A stretch of DNA of 43,105 nucleotides from JAKJEP01 sp964580995 (GTDB lineage: Bacteria; Planctomycetota; Phycisphaerae; Sedimentisphaerales; SM23-30): assembly GCA_964580995.1 (NCBI GenBank), contig CAZOMV010000046.1, forward strand, positions 1 through 43,105. Direction: 5' to 3'. Positions 27,091 to 34,694 of this stretch are shown piece by piece. Made by a program: the position numbers and the translations under genes. Each line of letters begins with the position of its first letter. Positions within the stretch are counted from its first letter, which is position 1. Under the pieces are notes generated by a model that ran no database searches, was not told where the DNA came from, and saw nothing but the letters and a program-made list of their open reading frames with translations.

Positions 27091-27151
27091 GCGTGTTGCT
27101 GGTGTGGATCTCACGTGTTCAATGGTTTCATTATCACTCACAAAGGGAAAA

Positions 27152-27211
27152 CCGATTGCCGGCAGCCGGTTCACCGCAGAAGAAATGGCACAGAGTACAG
27201 TTTCGCAATAA
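27152..27211 (+). pseudogene. Remnant of a second ADP-ribosylglycohydrolase C-terminal domain
   Basis: Reading from 27152 the frame gives PIAGSRFTAEEMAQSTVSQ and then a stop (27209-27211). The intact gene has PIAGSRFTEAEAAQIT encoded from 26602. About three quarters of 48 bases match, with 14 identical at the start. No start codon or domain of its own fits, so it is a leftover fragment between the intact gene and the nucleoside hydrolase. Confidence 0.6.
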
Positions 27212-27230
27212 TTGTAAGAAAGGTTTTTGT

Positions 27231-28298
27231 ATGAAGATGTTATCGGTACTTTTGATTTGCTGTTGTATAATATCTGTTTTTCCCGTGGCTAATGCCGCGG
27301 CGCAGGTACATGAGGTACAAAAGATGGAACCGGAATCCCGGAATGAGCCGGTGCGGATTATTTTCGATACGGATATGGGCAATGATATTGATGATGCCCT
27401 GGCCCTGGCCTTGCTCCATGCATTTCAAAGCCGCGCGGAATGCCGGCTGCTGGCGGTGACGATTACCAAAGACCAGGAACAGGCGGCCCCGTTTGTCGGT
27501 CTGGTAAATACCTTTTATGGCCGGGGTGATATTCCGGTCGGGGTGGTGCGCAGCGGCGTGACCCCGGAAGAAAGTGCATACTTGCGGCCGGTGCTGGAGG
27601 CGGAGACGGCGGGTACCAAATGGTATCCGCATAAGCTCCAAAGCGGTAAGGAGGCCCCGGAGGCGGTTGAACTGCTGCGTAAGGTGCTCAGCCTGCAGCC
27701 GGATGGATCGGTGGTGATTGTGCAGGTTGGTTTTTCCACCAATCTGGCCCGGCTGCTGAAAAGTGAGGGAGATTCCTATTCGCCATTAAACGGTGTGGAA
27801 CTGGTGAAACGAAAAGTTCGGCTGTTGTCCATCATGGCCGGGGCCTTTACGGATATCGAAGGCAAGCCATACCGGGAATACAATGTCGTAATGGACCTGG
27901 ATTCGGCCCGGCAATTGTTCGCCAACTGGCCCGGCCCGATCGTGGCAAGCGGCTGGGAGATTGGCAACCGGATCCTCTATCCGGCTGTAAGTATTGAAAA
28001 TGATTTCCGCTATGTGGAACATCATCCCGTTGCACAAGCGTATTGTTGTTATATGAAAATGCCCTATGACCGTCCTACTTGGGATTTGACCAGCGTCCTG
28101 TATGCCGTGCGGCCGCAGCGCGGCTATTTTGACCTGTCCGAACCGGGTACGATTCAGGTGGATGAGGCCGGGCACACGATTTTCACCCCCCAGCCCGGTG
28201 GCCGACACTGCTATCTGATGGTGAAGGAACCGCAAATCATTCGCGTTACAGAATTATTTACGAATTTGTGCTCCCAGCCGCCGGATGCCAAACCCTGA
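27231..28298 (+). CDS. Exported nucleoside hydrolase (IU-NH family)
   Basis: ATG 27231 follows AAAGG and starts a signal peptide (~1-24, MLSVLLICCCIISVFPVANA). The 355-residue protein has the calcium-binding signature DTDMGNDIDD (46-55) of inosine-uridine nucleoside hydrolases, then VVIVQVGFSTNLARLL and ASGWEIGNRI. Nucleosides would be split outside the cytoplasm into base and ribose, and ribose taken up by the permease. A longer TTG frame from 27060 is rejected because it overlaps the previous gene and lacks a signal. 16 bp separate it from the next gene. Confidence 0.85.
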   Translation: MKMLSVLLICCCIISVFPVANAAAQVHEVQKMEPESRNEPVRIIFDTDMGNDIDDALALALLHAFQSRAECRLLAVTITKDQEQAAPFVGLVNTFYGRGDIPVGVVRSGVTPEESAYLRPVLEAETAGTKWYPHKLQSGKEAPEAVELLRKVLSLQPDGSVVIVQVGFSTNLARLLKSEGDSYSPLNGVELVKRKVRLLSIMAGAFTDIEGKPYREYNVVMDLDSARQLFANWPGPIVASGWEIGNRILYPAVSIENDFRYVEHHPVAQAYCCYMKMPYDRPTWDLTSVLYAVRPQRGYFDLSEPGTIQVDEAGHTIFTPQPGGRHCYLMVKEPQIIRVTELFTNLCSQPPDAKP

Positions 28299-28314
28299 AA
28301 CGAGCCTCTGTTCC

Positions 28315-30675
28315 ATGAACCGTAACCAGCATATTCAAATAACATGTGTCAGATTTTTGCCGGTGCTCCTGCTGATTGTCATCGGATATGGAGCCGGGAT
28401 TAGTTTGGCGGATGAACCGGAATGGACCGTGGTGTATCCACGTGAAACGGATATTCCTCTTCATAATCCTCTCCAGGGCTGGGTTCTCATCGATCATGCG
28501 ATACCGGGGGAAATCGACGCCGGCCGGTCGGTGGCCCATGTCAAAGACGGCACGGCCTATGAATGGTATCAGGGTGCCGCGATTTTATCCACCTGGGCTC
28601 TGGTGGAACCTCAGCCGGATACCTACGACTGGTCTTTAATGGACAAAGCCATCCAATATTGGCAATCTGTGGGGAAAGAGATTCACTTGCGTTTCTCCAC
28701 CGAAGATTTTGGTGCTATTCCCGGATGCCCGCGCTGGCTTTTTGAGATGGGGGTACCGCGATTTGATTGTCCCAATGATGGAACCTGTTTTCCGGACTAT
28801 ACCCATCCGGTTTATCAGGACCGGCTGAAGAAATTCATGGCAGAGTTTGCCCGCCATTTCTGCGATCATCCAAAAATTGAAACCATCGACCTGCGAGCCT
28901 ATGGTAACTGGGGGGAGTGGCATTCGGGAACTAATTACCAAACTGCAGACCAGCGGATAGCGGCCCTGCGCCAGTTGATTGACATTTGGCGGCAGTATAA
29001 TGACCGGCGCAAATGGCTGGTTTTGTCGGTCAGTCCCGAATGGCGCACCATTCACAACGCCGGAATGCAGTTACTGCCGCCGGGTACCGCCATCCATGAA
29101 TTTCAGGCTCCCACTTATTATGACTATCTCCATCGCAGTGCCTTTGATTATGCCCTTGCTTTTCCCGAGATCACGATTCGCCGGGATGGGGTGGGGGGCT
29201 GTGTAGATGTGCGATACGACGGCAGGCTGATTGCCACTTTTTTTCAGCATACCCGCAAACCCCTTTTCATGGAATTTTATGGCAGTCAAAAGGATTTTCG
29301 CGGTCCATCCGCTGTCGGTTTCGGGCAAACCCGTCCAGGGGAGGATTATGTCGAAGCCGCTGTCGATGAAATGCTTTCCCATCACCCCAATTTCGCTTCG
29401 CCGATGGGTTGGCTGGCCGATGGGGGGGCTACTGATTTTTACAATCAGGATTTCAATCTTGTACTCAAAGGGCAGAAATACCTGGGGTATCGGTTGGTGC
29501 TGGTTCGCGTCGCTTATCCGGCCACGGTTACTGCCGGTTATGAATTCTGCTTGTATCAGACCTGGGAGAATCGGGCCATGGGCCGTAGTTATCGTCGGTT
29601 TCCCCTGGCGGTGTGTCTTATGAAAAATAATACCGTGGTTTGGCAGGGGATTGATCCGGATTTTGACCAGACCAATTTTCTCTCCGGCCAGAGTTATGAT
29701 ATCGTATCGCGTTTCCAACTGCCTTCCGACTTGCCGCCGGATTCCTATGAATTGCGACTGTCGATGGTAAATTCCGACAATCGGCCCGCCCTGAATCTGG
29801 CGATGGAAGGGATGGATGCGGAGAAGAGGTACGGTCTGGGCGATTTAATAGTTTCCCAGGAAAAAACACAAACTCCATCCGGCTATTCGTTACAGACTAT
29901 GGAGGTATGCAAAGAAGATAACCGGTGGATTTCTCGGCAAACTCTGGAACCGGATCACGCGTATCTGGTTTCTTTCCGCTATGAAGTCACTTCCAATCCC
30001 GAATTCGATCTTGATACAGACCGCCCCGGTTTCTTCCGATTTTTAACGCGAGGGCAGGATTCTTTGCCTGGGAACGAAGTTCGCTGGTTTGATAAGGCTG
30101 CCCAGCCGCCCGCCTTCAAAACCTGCCTGGTAACCACTGGCAATAATACCGATTGCCGGTTGTTCTGGGAAGCGATCGGCGGCGGCACGATGAATGTGGA
30201 TGAAGTTGCCATTCAGCCGCTGGAAAAATCACAGGTAATAGAGGTGCCGGTTCCTTCCCAGGGCAAAGGCCTGATTTTGGCCCCTGATGTCAAAACCCAT
30301 CGTTTCGATCCGCATCGCATCGTGGCTCAGCGGGATGACTGCCAGCTTACTCTGCCCCATGACTGGTATGACTTTCTTACTACCGATCCCCAGGAACTGC
30401 CGTTGAAACCGGAAACGGTTTATACCGTCTGGTTTGACTGTGCTTTGCAGCCTCGAATAGGAATTGGGGATTATGCCTATCTATCGGTACGTCGCAACGG
30501 AAGTGATCGCAGCGAGGAAATAGCCTTTTTTCGCTGGACGCAGCGTCACAGTGCCAATCCCCTAAATCATGCCTATAGTTTTCGAACGGGACCCTTTGAC
30601 GATTATCAACTGGTTTGGGGCCTTAAAAATGGCGGCCGGTGCGAACTGGCAAATATAACGATACTACGCCGCTAA
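28315..30675 (+). CDS. Exported DUF4832/DUF4874-type glycosidase-like protein
   Basis: The start ATG 28315 gives a signal peptide (FLPVLLLIVIGYGAGISLA); an in-frame ATG at 28285 overlaps the preceding gene by 14 bp, and neither has a strong ribosome site. The 786-residue protein has a TIM-barrel-like N-terminal half (NPLQGWVL; DLRAYGNWGEWHSGTNYQTA with a candidate acid Glu; FMEFYGSQKDFRG with a second Glu) followed by beta-sandwich domains (DUF4832-like YDIVSRFQLPSDLPPDSYEL). Similar proteins are uncharacterised. In this operon it may act on ribosyl or other glycosides to feed ribose salvage, which is inference from position. Confidence 0.65.
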   Translation: MNRNQHIQITCVRFLPVLLLIVIGYGAGISLADEPEWTVVYPRETDIPLHNPLQGWVLIDHAIPGEIDAGRSVAHVKDGTAYEWYQGAAILSTWALVEPQPDTYDWSLMDKAIQYWQSVGKEIHLRFSTEDFGAIPGCPRWLFEMGVPRFDCPNDGTCFPDYTHPVYQDRLKKFMAEFARHFCDHPKIETIDLRAYGNWGEWHSGTNYQTADQRIAALRQLIDIWRQYNDRRKWLVLSVSPEWRTIHNAGMQLLPPGTAIHEFQAPTYYDYLHRSAFDYALAFPEITIRRDGVGGCVDVRYDGRLIATFFQHTRKPLFMEFYGSQKDFRGPSAVGFGQTRPGEDYVEAAVDEMLSHHPNFASPMGWLADGGATDFYNQDFNLVLKGQKYLGYRLVLVRVAYPATVTAGYEFCLYQTWENRAMGRSYRRFPLAVCLMKNNTVVWQGIDPDFDQTNFLSGQSYDIVSRFQLPSDLPPDSYELRLSMVNSDNRPALNLAMEGMDAEKRYGLGDLIVSQEKTQTPSGYSLQTMEVCKEDNRWISRQTLEPDHAYLVSFRYEVTSNPEFDLDTDRPGFFRFLTRGQDSLPGNEVRWFDKAAQPPAFKTCLVTTGNNTDCRLFWEAIGGGTMNVDEVAIQPLEKSQVIEVPVPSQGKGLILAPDVKTHRFDPHRIVAQRDDCQLTLPHDWYDFLTTDPQELPLKPETVYTVWFDCALQPRIGIGDYAYLSVRRNGSDRSEEIAFFRWTQRHSANPLNHAYSFRTGPFDDYQLVWGLKNGGRCELANITILRR

Positions 30676-30715
30676 TCAAACCGGTTTATTCCCGCAAAGT
30701 CGGAAGGAATACGAT

Positions 30716-30765
30716 TTTTTACTTCCAGGAATTTTGCAAATTTTTACTTCCAGGAATTTTGCAAA
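30716..30765. repeat. Perfect 25-bp tandem duplication at the 3' end of the alpha/beta-hydrolase gene
   Basis: Bases 30716-30740 and 30741-30765 are identical. The second unit contains the last codons and stop (30744-30746) of the minus-strand gene; the first is a spare copy of that end, just outside the gene. Confidence 0.9.
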
Positions 30766-31868
30766 AACTCGATCATATGGGGTATGACCGTATCGAATTC
30801 CGTTAAAAGGCACGGTTTGAGGCTGTTAACAACCATGCTTTCGGTTTGGGCGTCCGTGTTTTTTTCGATCAAACGTGCGGAATGAATCAGTTTATCGTTG
30901 TTTTTATGATAGATCATCAGTAGGGACTGACTCTCGCTGAGCAAAGCTGCCTTGTGCACGGTTGACATCTGGGTGTCATTGGCCCGGAACCAGGTTTGAC
31001 AGCCCCAGACAAATGCCGAGCAGAAGGCCTTGCCCAAAATACCGGACTGTCGCAGTTTTCGGGAAACCGCCGCCGCAAAATTGCTGTCCACATCCGCCAC
31101 CACGATCGAACGGATACCATAATCCCGGCTGGCCGCCCCCAGAGCGGCTGCCCCACCCAGCCCCTGGCCGATCACCGATATTTTACTGGTATCCACGCTG
31201 GGCTGTTCCTCCAGATAATGAACCGCGGCGGTGACGTCTTCCTGTTCATGCAAACCGAAACTTCGGGCCTTGCCCTCGCTCAAGCCGCTGCCGCGAAAAT
31301 CAAAGAGCAGGACTTCGATTCCCTCCCGGTTCAAGGTGGAAGCCAGGGCCAATAACTGATCGCGATTGGCGCCAAAATCATGACAGAGGACGACGCCGGG
31401 TCGTTTTCGGGTCAAGGCCTTGTCCCCATCGGTAAGGATATCATCCGCCTTCAACGAAGGAATAAACCACCCCATCAAACGAGTGCCGTCTTCACTTTTG
31501 AAACTGGCGTTTTTATAATACAATCCCATGCTGTCCGGATACAGGGAAATCTCCATCGCGGTCGGCCGCGTGCCGGTATAAACGATCGCGGCCACAAAAA
31601 ATAGAATCACAATCGGCAACGCCAGAATACGCATCGTGATTTCATGGCCCACGCGCCGCAGGAAGGCACGGTTCAGACGATACCATTTGTCTTTTTCGTG
31701 TTTGCTCGAATCGGCTCCAGACCCTGCACTGGAATGTTTCGACGGATCGCTGCGCGGGCTGAAGACCGAATAACTCAAAATGGCAAAGAGCCGGTTCAGA
31801 AATTGATGCGTATGGGTGCGCAATGAATCCCGGAACGGATGAGCCTTTTTTCTATTTTTAGCATTCAT
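30744..31868 (-). CDS. Membrane-anchored alpha/beta-hydrolase-fold protein lacking the nucleophile Ser
   Basis: The 374-residue protein has a long basic/Ser-rich N-terminus, one membrane helix (~80-98, ILALPIVILFFVAAIVYTG), then an alpha/beta-hydrolase domain: RPGVVLCHDFGANRDQ (156-171, oxyanion side), LLFDFRGSGLSEGKA, and the nucleophile elbow VIGQGLGG (232-239). The elbow should be G-x-S-x-G; here residue 236 is Gly, so it is either inactive or works differently. No ribosome site precedes ATG 31868, and a promoter 2-3 bases upstream implies a leaderless mRNA. It converges on the salvage operon. Confidence 0.75.
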   Translation of the reverse strand: MNAKNRKKAHPFRDSLRTHTHQFLNRLFAILSYSVFSPRSDPSKHSSAGSGADSSKHEKDKWYRLNRAFLRRVGHEITMRILALPIVILFFVAAIVYTGTRPTAMEISLYPDSMGLYYKNASFKSEDGTRLMGWFIPSLKADDILTDGDKALTRKRPGVVLCHDFGANRDQLLALASTLNREGIEVLLFDFRGSGLSEGKARSFGLHEQEDVTAAVHYLEEQPSVDTSKISVIGQGLGGAAALGAASRDYGIRSIVVADVDSNFAAAVSRKLRQSGILGKAFCSAFVWGCQTWFRANDTQMSTVHKAALLSESQSLLMIYHKNNDKLIHSARLIEKNTDAQTESMVVNSLKPCLLTEFDTVIPHMIEFLQNSWK

Positions 31869-31876
31869 GGTTTTTA

Positions 31877-31906
31877 AGTATAAAATACAAATCCAGGAAG
31901 TGCCAA
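31877..31906 (-). promoter_or_regulatory. Putative promoter giving a leaderless alpha/beta-hydrolase mRNA
   Basis: On the minus strand TTGGCA (31901-31906) and TATACT (31877-31882) are 18 bp apart. The transcript would begin at about 31870-31871, against ATG 31868, with no room for a ribosome site. Confidence 0.5.
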
Positions 31907-31950
31907 AAAAGAAAAATATTTTTCTTATAGGACGTTATCGGCTAATCGGA

Positions 31951-31982
31951 TAAAAAAAAGACGGCTCAAAAACGAGCCGCCT
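31951..31982 (-). terminator. Rho-independent terminator of the PilZ gene
   Basis: Read on the minus strand, a CGGCTC / GAGCCG stem with a six-base loop (GTTTTT) is followed by a run of eight T. It ends the transcript ~46 bases after the PilZ stop codon. Confidence 0.85.
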
Positions 31983-32027
31983 AGTTATGAAGAAAGTTAG
32001 CTTTAGTCCGTTGAGAAATTATATCGA

Positions 32028-32411
32028 TTATGCCGTTTCCGCAAGGCATTCGTGTTCTTGGAATTCTTCCTTTTCCGAAAGAATTTCGGGCAGGGCCGCT
32101 TTCAGCCGCATTGCCACCCGCTTAATTCCCGGCAGAAAGGAATCAACCCGTATGACCTCTGACCAGTTGTAATAACTGGACATCTGAAAATCCTCCCCGG
32201 GATGCGGATAACTAAAACGCGTCAAAACATGATCCCCCGGTTTGGGACATTGATTTTCTTTGATGGTAAAACTGACACCGTGGCAGCTCAAATCCGCCAT
32301 CTGACCCCGAGCGAACGCCCCGTTCAAATCATATCCAAACCAAAGCGGCCAACAAAAACTAATCCTTTTTTCCCTTCTGCGATTCAGTGTGTCATTCAGT
32401 GTGTCATTCAT
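32028..32411 (-). CDS. PilZ-domain c-di-GMP-binding protein
   Basis: The 127-residue cytoplasmic protein shows the two PilZ c-di-GMP motifs: an RRREKR arginine cluster (RxxxR, residues ~11-16) and DLSCHGVSF (D/NxSxxG). PilZ single-domain proteins relay c-di-GMP to motility, export or polysaccharide synthesis. The N-terminus reads MNDTLNDTLN, produced by a 12-bp tandem duplication. The ribosome site is poor (AAGG 11 bases before ATG 32411). It has its own terminator and is separated by 264 bp from the HDOD gene. Confidence 0.82.
   Translation of the reverse strand: MNDTLNDTLNRRREKRISFCWPLWFGYDLNGAFARGQMADLSCHGVSFTIKENQCPKPGDHVLTRFSYPHPGEDFQMSSYYNWSEVIRVDSFLPGIKRVAMRLKAALPEILSEKEEFQEHECLAETA
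32382..32405. repeat. 12-bp tandem duplication at the start of the PilZ gene
   Basis: ATTCAGTGTGTC occurs twice head to tail and encodes the doubled NDTL of the PilZ protein N-terminus, in frame. Confidence 0.9.
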
Positions 32412-32640
32412 CGTTTTACGTGCCTTTTCAATGTCTTTATGCCCAAGTATTTTAACGGAACATAAATATTTTCGGCTGGATACCGTCGTACATTAATTGA
32501 AAAAAAGAAATAGCGGAAAAATTTTTGTTTGCCCCAAATAAATCAGGGGAAGTTACACGCGTCAAAGGTGAAAACACCGACTTGCTTATTGTAAAGGAAA
32601 GGGATGGGATGTCTGGAGAGGATCCGCCCCTGCGCCCTCA

Positions 32641-32665
32641 AAAGAATCCCCCGATTGCGAATCGG
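32641..32665 (-). terminator. Possible terminator after the HDOD gene
   Basis: On the minus strand CCGATT-CGC-AATCGG is followed by GGGATTCTTTT. The stem is short and the T-run imperfect. It starts about 11 bases after the HDOD stop, at the end of the Maf/Neu operon. Confidence 0.4.
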
Positions 32666-32675
32666 AGGCTCCCGA

Positions 32676-33515
32676 TTATTCGATCAGAGAACGAACGGTT
32701 TCCAATTCTTCCTCGATCATATCGTTGATTTCCGCCAATTGTATATTCGTCAGGCCGATTTCTTCCAGCATATCCGCGGAAACCTCTTTGCACTCAACGG
32801 TCAGGGTAATGCCGAATCTTTTTTGACAGCAGAGAACGTCCGATACATAAGTGACCATCGCCAGCAGACGGTTTTCGCGTGCCAGTTCCCTGGGGTTATG
32901 ATGATAGCCGGTTACATACTGGAAAGATCGGGGGAATTTCCATCGTGCCGCCAGGGCCATTCCGATTTCCTGATGATTGGTTCCCAGAACCTGTTCCTCG
33001 GCTTTGCGGAACGGGATCCCTGCCTTGGTTTGCTGTACGATTTCGGGAAGTTTGGCGGACTGGCTTTGCATGATGGCCACCAGCCCCAGATCATGAATCA
33101 GCCCCGCCAGAAACGCCTCATCCGGTAAAGCCAGACCGATGGCATTGGTGATTAATTTATTGGTAGCCCCGACCGCGACACTGTGCGTCCATAAATCCTT
33201 TCCGGTGAAATCATCGCAGCAAGTGCCTTTTTTGAACATCTTGGCCAGCGAGGCGGCAATCGCGATATTCTTTACCGCGTTCAGCCCCAGCATCATAATC
33301 GCCCGGTCAATACTGCCGATTTGTCCCGGCAAACCGTAAAATGCGGAATTCACCACTCGCAATACCCTTGCCGACAATGCGGGATCATTGCTCACAATTT
33401 TATGCAGATCGTGGGCTGTGCTGCGGGGATCCTGCACCACATCGATGATTCGCAGGGTTACTTCCGGCAATGTCGCGATTTCAACGGTCTGATTGATAAT
33501 TTCTGCTGCTTCCAC
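32676..33515 (-). CDS. HDOD-domain signalling protein
   Basis: The 279-residue protein starts at GTG 33515, 7 bases after AAGGAC. It has the HDOD pattern: LPEVTLRIIDVVQDP, ILxxDPALSARVLRVVNSAFYG (48-61), SIDRAIMMLGLNAVKNIAIA (68-87), with His111 and an intact His141-Asp142 (LIHDLG). HDOD proteins are usually non-catalytic scaffolds in motility, chemotaxis or c-di-GMP networks. It starts 16 bp after neuC ends, so it is probably transcribed with the glycosylation genes, which links it to flagellar or surface-glycan control. Confidence 0.82.
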   Translation of the reverse strand: MEAAEIINQTVEIATLPEVTLRIIDVVQDPRSTAHDLHKIVSNDPALSARVLRVVNSAFYGLPGQIGSIDRAIMMLGLNAVKNIAIAASLAKMFKKGTCCDDFTGKDLWTHSVAVGATNKLITNAIGLALPDEAFLAGLIHDLGLVAIMQSQSAKLPEIVQQTKAGIPFRKAEEQVLGTNHQEIGMALAARWKFPRSFQYVTGYHHNPRELARENRLLAMVTYVSDVLCCQKRFGITLTVECKEVSADMLEEIGLTNIQLAEINDMIEEELETVRSLIE

Positions 33516-33531
33516 GATTCTTGTCCTTCTT

Positions 33532-34689
33532 TCAGTAGGTTAGTTTTTTCTGCCAAAATCGCCCATCTATCTTAATTTTTCCTAAAATATTCGCGATTTT
33601 TTGGCCGCTTTTTCCATTGCCATACAGGCGGGTTTTTGCCCTTTGAACATGGGATTGCTTTAGTATTTTGTCAATCGCCCGGCTGACATTTCGCCGTCCA
33701 TAGTCCACATCAAGTACATTTTCACCATGTTCTCTGCCTTGCTGGCGATGTCCAACATTGACTACATCGACATTTAAATAGCCCGCCTCAATTATTCCGC
33801 TGGAACTATTTCCAACCAGCACCCGCGCCCGTTCCAGCAGTCCCAGGTAGATGCTGCGCGGCAGATTCGCAATCATGGGCCAGCCAAATTCCTTGCATAT
33901 GGACTGGGCGCCTTCTATTATACCGGAAAAACCCGGATCGCAGTTTGGATATAAAACGATTGATCGAAAGCCTTTACGTCGGCAACCGTGCAGTGTTTCT
34001 TCCATTTGGGCCTTCTCCGCCTCTGCCGAAGCACCTGCCGGATGCTGGACAATCAGGAAAAAATCCTCCCGTACATCAAAATCAGCCCATTGATTTAGCT
34101 GAGGAATATTTTTGCAAATTGTTTTGGCTAAATCGTCAATTGCCGGTGAGCCGGTCTGATAAATACGATACGATTCCTCTCCCAGACGTAAAATCCGCTC
34201 ATAGGCCCCTTTAGAAGCGGCAAAATGGATATGTGACAATTTCGTGATTGCGTGCCGATAGGCATCGTCTAGCACACCCGTCGCCACATCGCCGCCGTGG
34301 ATGTGTCCGATAATCAAATGACTGGTCGCCCCGGCCGCCGCCGCCGCCAAGGCCTCCACCCGGTCCCCCAGCACTAAAACGATGTCCGTCCGCAACCGAT
34401 GAAAAATATTCGTCAAACCGGTAATCGCCCGTCCCAGGCCCCGGCTTTGTCCGATAATGCTGTCTTTCTCATCCTGCAGCCGGACCTTCCCATCGATCCG
34501 CCACCCGTCCGCTTCAATCTCTTGTATCGTAGAGCCGAACCGTTTCAACAGGTGCATCCCTGTAACCACCACTTGCAGTTCCAGCTTCGGATGTTTGCGG
34601 ATGGCCTTCATGACCGGCACGAATGCCCCATATTCTGCCCGGGTTCCGGTTACTACTGCTACTCGTCGCTTGGTATTTCCCTTGGCCAT
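33532..34689 (-). CDS. neuC: NeuC/LegG-type hydrolysing UDP-sugar 2-epimerase
   Basis: NeuC hydrolyses and epimerises UDP-GlcNAc to ManNAc + UDP (LegG acts on the diacetamido analogue). The 385-residue protein has TGTRAEYG (14-21, the NeuC form, not the WecB form), VLGDRVEALAAA (107-118), GHIHGGDVATG (128-138) and the SSGIIEAGYLNVDVVNVGHRQ nucleotide region. ATG 34689 is chosen over an upstream TTG (34713) that would overlap the previous gene; 5 bp separate the two. It supplies the first committed sugar for the NeuB domain next door. GlcNAc- and legionaminate-type substrates cannot be told apart here. Confidence 0.85.
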   Translation of the reverse strand: MAKGNTKRRVAVVTGTRAEYGAFVPVMKAIRKHPKLELQVVVTGMHLLKRFGSTIQEIEADGWRIDGKVRLQDEKDSIIGQSRGLGRAITGLTNIFHRLRTDIVLVLGDRVEALAAAAAGATSHLIIGHIHGGDVATGVLDDAYRHAITKLSHIHFAASKGAYERILRLGEESYRIYQTGSPAIDDLAKTICKNIPQLNQWADFDVREDFFLIVQHPAGASAEAEKAQMEETLHGCRRKGFRSIVLYPNCDPGFSGIIEGAQSICKEFGWPMIANLPRSIYLGLLERARVLVGNSSSGIIEAGYLNVDVVNVGHRQQGREHGENVLDVDYGRRNVSRAIDKILKQSHVQRAKTRLYGNGKSGQKIANILGKIKIDGRFWQKKLTY

Positions 34690-34694
34690 AAATA

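Noticed and set aside
27060..27230. N-terminal extension of the nucleoside hydrolase
   Set aside because: It overlaps the previous gene, lacks a signal sequence and runs out of frame with the remnant; ATG 27231 has a ribosome site and signal peptide.
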